A DNA stretch of 29,772 nucleotides from PALSA-505 sp035308365 (lineage in GTDB: Bacteria > Actinomycetota > Actinomycetes > Streptosporangiales > Streptosporangiaceae): positions 1-29,772 of the forward strand of contig DATGGU010000118.1 in NCBI GenBank assembly GCA_035308365.1, written 5' to 3'. Both the position numbers and the translations under genes were made by a program. Below the pieces are notes generated by a model, which made no database searches, was not told the DNA's origin, and saw nothing but the letters and a program-made list of their open reading frames with translations. Shown one piece after another: positions 23,321-29,772 of this stretch (position 1 is the first letter of the stretch; each line of letters starts with the position of its first letter).

Positions 23321-23551
23321 TTACTGGCTCTGGTAACCGCCCTGGTCGCTGTAGCCGCCTTGGCCGGTGTCCTGGCTGCCTTGGTGGCCGTAACCCCCCA
23401 GGTCGTCGCCTTGGTTGCCCTGGTCGTCCTGGCGACCCTGGTTGCCGTAGCGGCCCTGGTTGTCGCCTTGGTTGCCGTAGCCCCCCTGGTCGCCTTGACC
23501 GTAGTCAGATATGAGTCTCCCCCCTCGCTGGTCATGGCGTGAATCGATCAC
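23321..23551 (-). CDS. Small Gly/Gln/Tyr-rich low-complexity protein
   Basis: The 76-residue protein is almost wholly built from YGxQG-like units (DYGQGDQGGYGNQGDNQG, YGHQG, GGYSDQGGYQSQ) after a short polar leader. Its codons keep high third-position G/C, and a GTG at 23551 follows GGGGG closely, which favours this strand. The plus-strand frame over the same DNA would be an implausible Val/Ala/Leu polymer. It has no signal, membrane segment or known fold and is probably disordered. It lies alone between convergent ctaG-like and divergent DUF255 genes. Function is unknown. Confidence 0.6.
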   Translation of the reverse strand: MIDSRHDQRGGRLISDYGQGDQGGYGNQGDNQGRYGNQGRQDDQGNQGDDLGGYGHQGSQDTGQGGYSDQGGYQSQ

Positions 23552-23717
23552 TGCCTGCCCCCAAATGCTGGAGCCAAACGCCGGGACAGCATCCTGCTGA
23601 TAACAGAAAGTTACTACATGAACGCGTAATGTATCCAATCGACTCCGTCCGGCGGCTCCGGTGCCCGACCCGATACCTTGAGGATCGACGCAGAAACTGC
23701 CACCCCGGGACGTGTGC

Positions 23718-25811
23718 ATGAACCGGCTGAAGGACGCTACCAGCCCCTACCTGCTGCAGCACGCCGGCAATCCGGTGGATTGGTGGCCATGGTGTGACCA
23801 GGCGTTCGAGGAAGCCAGGCGGCGCGATTCCCCCGTGCTGCTGTCCGTTGGCTACTCCGCCTGCCATTGGTGTCATGTGATGGCACACGAGTCGTTCGAG
23901 GACCAGGCCACGGCGGCGCTGATGAACGCGCATCTGGTCTCGATCAAGGTGGACCGGGAAGAACGTCCCGACGTGGACGCGGTGTACATGGCCGCGACCC
24001 AGGCCATGACCGGCCAGGGTGGCTGGCCGATGACCGTGTTCATGACGGCGGAGGGCGAGCCGTTCTACTGCGGCACCTATTTTCCCCGGGACTACTTCCA
24101 GCGGCTGATTCGCGGCGTGGTCCAGGCGTGGCGCGAAGATCGCGACAGCGTTCACAACCAGGCGAAGAAGATCTCGCTGGCTCTGGCCGAGCGGGCCAGC
24201 GCCAGCAGCCGGGTCCTGCGGGAGGCCGGCGGGGGACGGGAGACCGGCCTGGGACTCGGCGAGCTGGCTGGCGAGGGCTGGGACCCGGCCGGTCCCGGCG
24301 GCACGCGGCTGGCCGCGGCGTGTGACGGCGCGGTCAGGGGCCTGGCCGTCGGCTTCGACGAGCGCCACGGCGGCTTCGATGGCGCACCGAAGTTCCCGCC
24401 CTCCATGGTGCTGGAGTTCCTGCTGCGGCATCACACCAGGGCGGACGCGGACGGCTGGGCGCTGCGGATGGCCGGGCAGACCATGGAAGCGATGGCCCGT
24501 GGCGGCATATACGACCAGCTCGGCGGTGGGTTCGCCAGGTACTCGGTGGATGCGGCCTGGGTCGTTCCGCACTTCGAGAAGATGCTCTACGACAATGCCC
24601 TGCTCGCCCGGGCCTACACGCACCTGTGGCGGCAGACCTCATCACCATTGGCCCGCCGGGTGGCCGAGCAGACCTGTGACTGGATGGTCCGGGAACTGCG
24701 AACCCGGGAGGGTGGTCTGGCTGCCGCGCTCGACGCCGACAGCGAGGGTGAGGAGGGCAAGTTCTACACCTGGACCAGGGACGAGCTGTCCGTCGTGCTG
24801 GGACTGGGGGACGGTCAGTTCGCGGCCGAGGTCTTCGGGGTGACCACCAGCGGAACGTTCGAGCGTGGCCTGTCGGTGCTGCAGTTGCCGGCCGATCCGG
24901 CCGACCCGGCCAGGTTCGCCCAGGTCCGTGCGGCGCTGCTGGCAGCTCGCGAGGACCGGGTCCGGCCTGGCCGGGACGACAAGGTCGTGGCGGCCTGGAA
25001 CGGAATGGCCATCGCCGCGCTGGCCGAGACCGGCCTGCTGCTCGGCCGCCGGGATCTGATCGAGGTGGCGTCAGGCGCCGCCGACCTGCTCGTCCGGGTG
25101 CACATCGACGCCACCGGGGAGCCCACCGCCCGCATCGCGCGGACCTCGCGTGATGGTGTGGCCGGGCCGGGCGCCGGGCTGCTCGAGGACTACGCGTGTG
25201 TCGCGGATGGTTTCCTCGTGCTGTCCGGTGTGACCGGCGAGACCAGGTGGGTGGACCTGGCCGGGCGGCTGCTGGAAACCGCGCTGGCCAGGTTCGCCGA
25301 CGGCCATGGCGGGTTCTTCGACACCGCCGACGACGGTGAACCGCTGCTGTACCGCCCGGCGGACCCGATGGACAACGCAACCCCGTCGGGGTCGTTCGCG
25401 GTGGCCGGTGCGTTGCTCAGCTATGCGGCGCTGACCGGATCCGCCCGGCACAGGGATGCCGCCATCGCCGTCCTCGAGCCGCTCGCCGTGCTCGCCGAGC
25501 GGTATCCACGGGCGGCGGGCGCCGGGCTCGCCGTCGCCGAGGCGCTGCTGGCCGGCCCGGCCGAGATCGCGGTGGTGGGCCCGCCCGGCGACCCGGGAAC
25601 GGCCGCGCTTCATGCCGCCGCGCTGGGCAGCCCGTCGCCGGGCGCGGTCGTCGCCCTGGGCGACGGAACCGGCGAATCCACAGTCCCGCTGCTGGCCGGG
25701 CGCGGGCTGGTCGACGGCGCTCCGGCGGTTTATGTTTGCCGTAATTTCACCTGCCGTGCTCCTATCACCGGCATTGCCGAACTGGAACGTGCGCTTTCCG
25801 GCACGAAATAA
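23718..25811 (+). CDS. DUF255 thioredoxin-domain protein (YyaL/SPATA20 family)
   Basis: The 697-residue protein has an N-terminal thioredoxin-like DUF255 domain (MNRLKDATSPYLLQHAGNPV, CHWC at 49-52, GGWPMTVFMT). A long alpha/alpha-barrel follows, like that of N-acylglucosamine epimerases (YDQLGGGFARYSVD, VPHFEKMLYDNA, LDADSEGEEGKFYTW). Family members are widespread, but their reaction is not established. The ATG at 23718 was preferred; an in-frame GTG six bases upstream is possible. It stands alone, 105 bases ahead of the NlpC/P60 gene. Confidence 0.93.
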   Translation: MNRLKDATSPYLLQHAGNPVDWWPWCDQAFEEARRRDSPVLLSVGYSACHWCHVMAHESFEDQATAALMNAHLVSIKVDREERPDVDAVYMAATQAMTGQGGWPMTVFMTAEGEPFYCGTYFPRDYFQRLIRGVVQAWREDRDSVHNQAKKISLALAERASASSRVLREAGGGRETGLGLGELAGEGWDPAGPGGTRLAAACDGAVRGLAVGFDERHGGFDGAPKFPPSMVLEFLLRHHTRADADGWALRMAGQTMEAMARGGIYDQLGGGFARYSVDAAWVVPHFEKMLYDNALLARAYTHLWRQTSSPLARRVAEQTCDWMVRELRTREGGLAAALDADSEGEEGKFYTWTRDELSVVLGLGDGQFAAEVFGVTTSGTFERGLSVLQLPADPADPARFAQVRAALLAAREDRVRPGRDDKVVAAWNGMAIAALAETGLLLGRRDLIEVASGAADLLVRVHIDATGEPTARIARTSRDGVAGPGAGLLEDYACVADGFLVLSGVTGETRWVDLAGRLLETALARFADGHGGFFDTADDGEPLLYRPADPMDNATPSGSFAVAGALLSYAALTGSARHRDAAIAVLEPLAVLAERYPRAAGAGLAVAEALLAGPAEIAVVGPPGDPGTAALHAAALGSPSPGAVVALGDGTGESTVPLLAGRGLVDGAPAVYVCRNFTCRAPITGIAELERALSGTK

Positions 25812-25916
25812 GCCGCTTTCCCGCACCGTATAGACGCGCCGGTACGGTTTCGGGCATGGTGGGTGCAGGAAGCCGCCGACTTGCGGGGTGACGAGGCACC
25901 CGCCGAAGGGAGCGCT

Positions 25917-27200
25917 GTGCGCGACAGGACCCGCTTCCTGGTTCCGGCCGCCACGGCCATCTCCGCCCTGCTGATAGCGACCGTGATCGGGCCGTCCTCG
26001 GCCGCCAGGCCGGTCGCGGCCGGTCACCCTCGCCCCGTCAAGCCCGCCGCGACGCACCATTCCGCCGCCGGGCTCGGCCGGAACCTGATCAGTGCCGCCC
26101 CGGCGCCAGGGCTTGACGCGGTTCAGTCAGGAAAGTTCGCCGTCCCGGTCGCGCTGCTCGCCTCCCGGCGGTCCACTGTGGCCCCGCTGGGCACGCTTCG
26201 GCCCGCCGACCTGCTCGTCGTGGCGCCCAGGTCGCTGCCGCGCAGCACCGCGGCGGCGATCGCCCGGCTGGGCGGAGTGACCGGGGTCCAGTCGGTCGAC
26301 GCGGCCAGGATCCAGGTGAACGGGAAGCTCGTGGCGATGCTCGGCGTGAACCCGTCCACGTTCCGGTCGTTCGCCGCGCGGCCGGTGGCAGAGTCGGACC
26401 GGCTGTGGCAGAGCGTTGCGGACGGCTCCCTCGCGGTCTCGTACTCCATGGGCAAGCTGGACCGGTTGCCGCTCGGCGGCACGGTCACCGTGGCCGGGGT
26501 GAAGCAGGAGAAACTGCGGATCGGCAGCTTCGCCACGGTCGGGATCACCGGAGTCGACGCGGTGGTGTCCGACGCCGTGGCCCGCTCGCTCGGCTTCCCC
26601 GCTGGCAACGCGATCCTGGTCAGCGCCCCGCACGACCGGTTCGGCGTCCTGATGAAGCGGATCGCGCGGCTGATACCGAAGAGCGACGTGGTAGAGCCGC
26701 TGGTGTCGCAGATCGACGCTTCGGGCACCTCGGGCGCGGCCGGCATCAGCAGCGGCCTGTCGGCCCGCGAGATGCGCGGCTACCCGACCCTGACCAGCGC
26801 CCAGCTGTCCACCATACTCAACGCGGCGCTGAGCAGGCGCGGCATGCCCTACGTCTGGGGTGGCAGCGGGCCCAAGGTCTTCGACTGCTCCGGCCTGGTG
26901 CAATGGTCGTTCGCGCAGGCGGGCATCGTCATGCCGCGGGTGGCCGCGGACCAGGCACTGACCGGGCCTGCGGTGCCGCTCAGCGAGGCCGCGCCCGGTG
27001 ACCTGCTCTTTTATCACACCGACCCGACCGACCCGCACTACATCTCACACGTCGCCATCTATCTCGGGCACGGGCTGATGATCCAGGCGCCCGAGCCAGG
27101 GCTCGACGTCGAGGTCGTGCCCGTGGCGCTCGGCCCGGAACTCGCCGGGGTGGTCCGGGTAGACCCGCAGATCGCCGCGTCCGTGGCTGCTTCGGTCTAG
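25917..27200 (+). CDS. Secreted NlpC/P60 cell-wall hydrolase
   Basis: This 427-residue protein starts with a signal peptide (FLVPAATAISALLIATVIGP, then SSAA). A central region of about 280 residues follows that I do not recognise (VAPRSLPRSTAAAIARLGGV, SYSMGKLDRLPLGGTVTVAG). The C-terminal NlpC/P60 peptidase domain has YVWGGSGPKVFDCSGL with catalytic C324 and ISHVAIYLG with H378. It should cleave peptidoglycan stem peptides outside the cell. The GTG at 25917 follows GAAGGGAG closely, and the signal peptide starts there. A small hairpin (GCGGGGTG with CACCCGC, 25882-25902) lies in the leader. Its last codons are part of a tandem duplication extending past the stop. Confidence 0.9.
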   Translation: MRDRTRFLVPAATAISALLIATVIGPSSAARPVAAGHPRPVKPAATHHSAAGLGRNLISAAPAPGLDAVQSGKFAVPVALLASRRSTVAPLGTLRPADLLVVAPRSLPRSTAAAIARLGGVTGVQSVDAARIQVNGKLVAMLGVNPSTFRSFAARPVAESDRLWQSVADGSLAVSYSMGKLDRLPLGGTVTVAGVKQEKLRIGSFATVGITGVDAVVSDAVARSLGFPAGNAILVSAPHDRFGVLMKRIARLIPKSDVVEPLVSQIDASGTSGAAGISSGLSAREMRGYPTLTSAQLSTILNAALSRRGMPYVWGGSGPKVFDCSGLVQWSFAQAGIVMPRVAADQALTGPAVPLSEAAPGDLLFYHTDPTDPHYISHVAIYLGHGLMIQAPEPGLDVEVVPVALGPELAGVVRVDPQIAASVAASV

Positions 27201-27301
27201 CCAGCACGTTTCGGGTCGGCGGCAAGCATGGGTGCAATTGCCGCGTCCGCGGCGGCCTTGGTCTAGCGCGTTTCGGGTCGATGGCAAACATGGGTGCAGC
27301 A
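27174..27301. repeat. Tandem duplication of about 63 bases across the NlpC/P60 stop
   Basis: Two imperfect copies lie end to end at about 27174-27239 and 27240-27301. Each runs from GCCGCGTCCG through a TAG to CGTTTCGGGTCG, GGCAA, CATGGGTGCA. The first copy contains the real stop of the hydrolase gene (27198-27200); the second repeats the same coding end, including an in-phase-looking GGTCTAG, in the intergenic region. Confidence 0.85.
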
Positions 27302-27317
27302 GCCCACCCAGCCCCAC

Positions 27318-27351
27318 CTTTCCCCAACCCCAAACTTTCCCCAACCCCAAA
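27318..27351. repeat. Perfect 17-bp tandem repeat
   Basis: CTTTCCCCAACCCCAAA occurs at 27318-27334 and again at 27335-27351 with no gap. Its strand-biased C runs resemble simple-sequence slippage. Confidence 0.95.
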
Positions 27352-27383
27352 ATTCCATGATCATTTCCAATATACTTGATAGT

Positions 27384-27410
27384 CTGTTATACAGAAATCC
27401 TGTTATACAG
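27384..27410. promoter_or_regulatory. Two identical CTGTTATACAG operator-like sites
   Basis: CTGTTATACAG is found at 27384-27394 and 27400-27410, 16 bases centre to centre. Each has inverted CTGT/ACAG arms. A TATACT, a near-consensus -10, lies at 27371-27376. The sites are A/T-rich in a GC-rich setting, as operators often are. The binding protein is unknown. Confidence 0.45.
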
Positions 27411-27489
27411 ATGGCGACACTGGTGGCGTGCAGTGGGCTGGCTCGCGGTCGCCACCTCCCAGCCGGCTCTGCCTGGGCTCTCGGGTGCC

Positions 27490-27526
27490 TTGACCAGGCT
27501 TCCGAAAATGTGTAATCATAATTACA
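27490..27526 (+). promoter_or_regulatory. Promoter of the ribbon-helix-helix gene, probably leaderless
   Basis: TTGACC (27490-27495) and TAATCA (27513-27518) are 17 bases apart. The ATG begins 8 bases after the last base of the -10, where transcription should start. No SD precedes the ATG. Together these indicate a leaderless mRNA. Confidence 0.6.
27511..27526. promoter_or_regulatory. Palindrome over the -10 and start codon
   Basis: TGTAATCATAATTACA has 6-bp arms (TGTAAT, ATTACA) around CATA. It covers the -10 and reaches the first base of the ATG. Bound protein would block transcription, and autoregulation by the encoded ribbon-helix-helix protein is the simplest idea. Confidence 0.6.
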
Positions 27527-28086
27527 TGACTACAGATCAAGGAAGTAAGTCGGCGGGCAGGGACGCGGAGTCCGAGGAGAAGTTGCGTGGCTGGTTCGCC
27601 GGCCGGCTCCCCAGCGACTGGTTCACGGCCACGGCCGAGATCACCCTGGACCGCGAGGAAATCACCGTGCTCGGCCAGCTGGCCGACCCCGAGGCACGCG
27701 CCGGAGCCACCGAGGCCGAGCAGGCCGAGATGGTGGACGGCCGGATCCGCAGGTTCCGCGAGGACACCAGGGACCGGCGCATCCAGATCGCCAGGGAGGC
27801 CGAGCACAGGTTCGGCCGGAAGGTGTCCTGGGGGGTCCGCTGCGGCGGGCGGACAGTGATGTTCACCACGCTTTCGGTTCCCGTGATGACCAGGCTGCGC
27901 CAGCCGCAGCGCCTGGTGCTGGACACCCTCGTGGACGCGGGGGTGGCCAGGAGCAGGAGCGAGGCGCTCGCCTGGTGCGTCAAGCTGGTCGGCGAGCACG
28001 AGGACTCGTGGCTGGCGGACCTGCGCGAGGCACTCCGGCACGTCGAGCAGGTGCGCTCTGAGGGCCCCGGCGCCCGGGAGGTATAA
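27526..28086 (+). CDS. Conserved actinobacterial protein with ribbon-helix-helix-like C-terminus
   Basis: The 186-residue protein has an N-terminal part seen in other actinobacteria but without a known function, as far as I can recall (LRGWFAGRLPSDWFTATAEI, LDREEITVLGQL). A charged helix (about 60-97) follows. Residues 111-160 look like a ribbon-helix-helix DNA-binding unit: a strand (VMFTTLSVPV), helix 1 (QPQRLVLDTLVDAG), the turn VARSRSEA and helix 2 (ALAWCVKLVGEHE). The ATG at 27526 is preceded by a promoter, not an SD. The palindrome at the start codon is a candidate target. A hairpin spans the stop. It lies ahead of the PEP carboxykinase gene on the same strand, but separated by 415 bases. 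Confidence 0.8.
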   Translation: MTTDQGSKSAGRDAESEEKLRGWFAGRLPSDWFTATAEITLDREEITVLGQLADPEARAGATEAEQAEMVDGRIRRFREDTRDRRIQIAREAEHRFGRKVSWGVRCGGRTVMFTTLSVPVMTRLRQPQRLVLDTLVDAGVARSRSEALAWCVKLVGEHEDSWLADLREALRHVEQVRSEGPGAREV

Positions 28087-28103
28087 CCCCCTGGCTCCCG
28101 GGC
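28072..28103 (+). terminator. Hairpin spanning the stop of the ribbon-helix-helix gene
   Basis: GCCCGGGAG (28072-28080) and CTCCCGGGC (28095-28103) form a perfect 9-bp stem with a 14-base loop that contains the TAA stop. There is no T-tract, as is usual for actinobacterial terminators. Confidence 0.55.
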
Positions 28104-28172
28104 TCAAACCGCCGCACCGGCCGAACGACGCGCGCTGAGCGCCCAGGACGCCAATGGTGGCACGCAGCGTTC

Positions 28173-28188
28173 TGTGACATATGTCACA
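28173..28188. promoter_or_regulatory. Crp/GlxR-type binding site upstream of pckA
   Basis: TGTGACATATGTCACA is a perfect 16-base palindrome. It fits the Crp consensus TGTGA-N6-TCACA and also the actinobacterial GlxR form TGTGANNTANNTCACA. It lies 313 bases before the pckA start and 86 bases after the upstream gene. A cAMP-responsive control of gluconeogenesis would be sensible, but the distance leaves the regulated promoter open. Confidence 0.75.
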
Positions 28189-28360
28189 TCACTCAAGATT
28201 CCGGCCCATTCCGTGATCTGCTCCTCCGTGCAATTCGGCCAGTTTCCAGACCGTGAATTGGTCTAAACCACATCCGCATTTCCCTGGCAGCAGGGCTCCT
28301 GGCTCGCGGAAAACGCTCCATCGGCCCCGTCGCTGCCGCGCCAGCGCTCTCGACCCGGCC

Positions 28361-28395
28361 GACCTGGGGTAACACCCAGGTGGGACCTGGGGTAA
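28361..28395. repeat. Paired direct repeat GACCTGGGGTAA upstream of pckA
   Basis: GACCTGGGGTAA occurs at 28361-28372 and 28384-28395, 23 bases apart. The first copy also forms CCTGGG/CCCAGG arms with the bases that follow it. The pair ends about 20 bases before a possible -10, so it could be an activator or repressor site. Confidence 0.5.
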
Positions 28396-28501
28396 TTAAT
28401 GCCGCGTTGTCGGGGTACACTCCCGAAATCCCGTACGTTAAACGCCGGCCGCACCGCGTCCGGCAGCGCACGGGGTGGGGCGCGAACTGGGAGGAGCAGT
28501 A

Positions 28502-29772
28502 GTGGCGTACGAGGTGAACGCGGCATCGGTGGAGTGGAATCCCACCACGGAGCGGCTGCGTGAACTGACCGAAAAAATGCCGAACAGCCAGGTCACTGAG
28601 TTCGGAAACGTGGTGGTGAAGACACGCGTGGATTCGCGCAGCACGCGATCCACCTTCATCGTGGATGACTCGACCAATGCCGTCAAGCAGACGATCACCC
28701 GGGAAGAGTACGATCGCATCGCCGCGCTGCAGGACGACTACATCGCCGGCGCCCACATGGTGGTCGTGGACGGTTATATCGGATCGGATCCGGCATTCCG
28801 CACAAGGGCACGCCTTATCATTGAGGCGGCCAATGCAAATGTGGCCGGAATGCAAAAGCAGCTTTATTACCCCGTGGATGAGGGTTATGACCCTGCCACG
28901 TGGGAGCCGGACACCACCGTGGTCTACACGCCGAACCTCCCCGCCCCTGGCTACCCCAACGACCGGCTGATCGCCGTCGACCTGAACGCCAACATCACCC
29001 GCGTGCTCAACTCGGACTACTTCGGTGAGTCCAAGAAGGGCGGCCTGCGGATGTGGAACAACATCGTCTACAACCGCGGCGGCCTGGCGCTGCACGCCGG
29101 GTGCAAGGTGATCCCGGTCGGCGGGCGCAACCGCGGGGTTCTCATCGTGGGCCTGTCCGGCACCGGCAAGACGACCACGACGTTCACCACGCAGCTTGGC
29201 AGCAAGCCGGCCCAGGACGACTTCATCGCGCTCATGCCGGGCGGCCGGGTGTACGCGACGGAGAACGGCTGCTTTGCCAAGACGTTCGGCCTGGATCCGC
29301 GGTACGAGCCTGCCATCTACAACGCGACCACCAAGCCCGACGCCTACCTGGAGAACGTGTCGGTGGACGCGCTCGGGAAAGTCGACTTCTTCGACACCTC
29401 CTACACCAAGAATGGCCGCACCACCTGGCCGTTCTCCTACGTGGACCCGTGGCCGTCCAACGACATCCCGCTGGCGGAGTTCCTGCTCATCCTGAACCGG
29501 AACGAGAACATCGTGCCGGGCGTGGCCCGGCTCGACCGGGCCCAGGCGGCGGCGTACTTCATGCTCGGCGAGACCACGGGCACCTCGGCGGGCGGCAAGG
29601 ACGAGGAGGGCAAATTCCTCCGGGTGCCGGGCACCAACCCGTTCTTCCCCCGCGCCATGGCCGACATGGGCAACCGGATGCTGGAACTGCTCGACAGCCA
29701 CGAGCTGAAGGCGTACGTGCTCAACACCGGGCGCGTCGGCGGCGGCGACGACCACGAGGGGTCGAAGAAGGT
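28502..29772 (+). CDS. pckA: Phosphoenolpyruvate carboxykinase, ATP type, cut by window edge
   Basis: 423 residues are visible, with perhaps 100 more beyond the window. It converts oxaloacetate to PEP at the start of gluconeogenesis. The ATP-type P-loop GLSGTGKTT is at 217-225, a metal-binding-like QDD at 238-240, ENGCFAKT at 254-261, YLENVSVD near 285 and YFMLGETTGTSAGG at 352-365, followed by TNPFFP. GESKKGGLRMWNN (175-187) aligns with the substrate-binding GE-KKG region of ATP-PEPCKs. The GTP-type motif is absent. The sequence is divergent from the enterobacterial enzymes. The GTG at 28502 follows GGGAGGAG by 5 bases. A long open frame on the opposite strand (28193-29755) is only its antisense shadow. 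Confidence 0.92.
   Translation, partial: MAYEVNAASVEWNPTTERLRELTEKMPNSQVTEFGNVVVKTRVDSRSTRSTFIVDDSTNAVKQTITREEYDRIAALQDDYIAGAHMVVVDGYIGSDPAFRTRARLIIEAANANVAGMQKQLYYPVDEGYDPATWEPDTTVVYTPNLPAPGYPNDRLIAVDLNANITRVLNSDYFGESKKGGLRMWNNIVYNRGGLALHAGCKVIPVGGRNRGVLIVGLSGTGKTTTTFTTQLGSKPAQDDFIALMPGGRVYATENGCFAKTFGLDPRYEPAIYNATTKPDAYLENVSVDALGKVDFFDTSYTKNGRTTWPFSYVDPWPSNDIPLAEFLLILNRNENIVPGVARLDRAQAAAYFMLGETTGTSAGGKDEEGKFLRVPGTNPFFPRAMADMGNRMLELLDSHELKAYVLNTGRVGGGDDHEGSKK

Larger units (their letters stand above)
27201..27525. other. 325-base intergenic region rich in repeats
   Basis: No gene was seen here. It holds the second half of the 63-base duplication, a perfect 17-bp tandem repeat (27318-27351), an A/T-rich patch with two identical CTGTTATACAG sites (27384-27410) and the promoter of the next gene. 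Confidence 0.6.
28087..28501. other. 415-base regulatory region ahead of pckA
   Basis: No gene was seen. It holds the end of the hairpin, a perfect Crp/GlxR-type palindrome (28173-28188), a paired 12-base direct repeat (28361-28395), a possible -10 TACACT (28416-28421) without a convincing -35, and the GGGAGGAG SD of pckA. Bases 28190-28280 are A/T-richer than their surroundings. Confidence 0.6.

Noticed and set aside
23279..23542. Plus-strand Val/Ala/Leu-rich frame
   Set aside because: Its hydrophobic repeats are the mirror of the YGxQG repeats on the other strand; it has no SD, and it overlaps the terminator hairpin.
25812..25916. Possible c-di-AMP (ydaO-type) riboswitch before the NlpC/P60 gene
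   Set aside because: Actinobacterial cell-wall hydrolase genes often have one, but this leader is only about 105 bases and lacks the conserved ydaO blocks. Only a small hairpin is visible.
27318..27410. CRISPR-like or attachment-site repeats
   Set aside because: There are only two copies of each short repeat, with no spacer-sized regular spacing, cas genes, integrase or tRNA nearby.
28193..29755. 520-codon minus-strand open frame
   Set aside because: It mirrors the PEP carboxykinase, which has the P-loop and metal motifs in the plus frame with a strong SD.

Overview
The window comes from a high-GC actinomycete, most likely Streptosporangiales-like. Codon third positions are strongly G/C, GTG starts are common, Shine-Dalgarno (SD) sites are of the GGAGG type, and the regulatory sites resemble actinobacterial Zur and Crp/GlxR boxes. 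No rRNA, tRNA, CRISPR array, transposase or phage gene was seen, so it reads as ordinary chromosome. The largest block is a sugar-acid catabolic locus.

Layout. 1-860: an ambiguous window-edge gene and a 0.6 kb stretch without a convincing gene. 860-1783 (+): a FadR-type GntR regulator with an unusual C-terminal 12-residue repeat. 1800-4009 (-): a three-gene set made of a Tat-exported small protein, a DUF4331 protein and a small beta-rich protein. 4177-12011 (-): lactonase, aldo/keto reductase, L-fuconate dehydratase, sugar ABC permease, ATPase and lipoprotein, then an SDR dehydrogenase. The six downstream genes are coupled by start/stop overlaps. 12175-15230 (+): lutA, lutB and lutC, divergent from the SDR. 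15256-19212 (-): a zinc-type ABC importer followed by a Zur repressor, with a Zur-like box over the first promoter. 19527-21139 (+): a thioredoxin-like DUF929 protein coupled to a VKOR-family membrane protein. 21142-23249: two divergent CtaG-like cytochrome oxidase assembly proteins. 23321-23551 (-): a small Gly/Gln/Tyr-rich protein. 23718-25811 (+): a DUF255 (YyaL/SPATA20) protein. 25917-27200 (+): an exported NlpC/P60 hydrolase. 27526-28086 (+): a probable ribbon-helix-helix protein from what looks like a leaderless promoter. 28502-end (+): ATP-type PEP carboxykinase, cut by the window edge.

How the parts fit. The minus-strand sugar genes match the non-phosphorylative L-fucose route: import, oxidation to the lactone, hydrolysis to fuconate, dehydration to 2-keto-3-deoxyfuconate, then a second oxidation. 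In the characterised pathway the ends are pyruvate plus L-lactate, and the divergent LutABC genes encode the L-lactate oxidation complex. A shared sequence, ATCCGATGT, lies in the lipoprotein promoter and in the SDR/lutA divergent region, which suggests joint control. The hydrolase for the last fucose step is not in the window. The PEP carboxykinase has a perfect Crp/GlxR-type palindrome in its upstream region and would feed such C3/C4 carbon into gluconeogenesis. The redox genes from 19.5 to 23.2 kb suggest extracytoplasmic disulfide formation next to cytochrome oxidase copper-site assembly.
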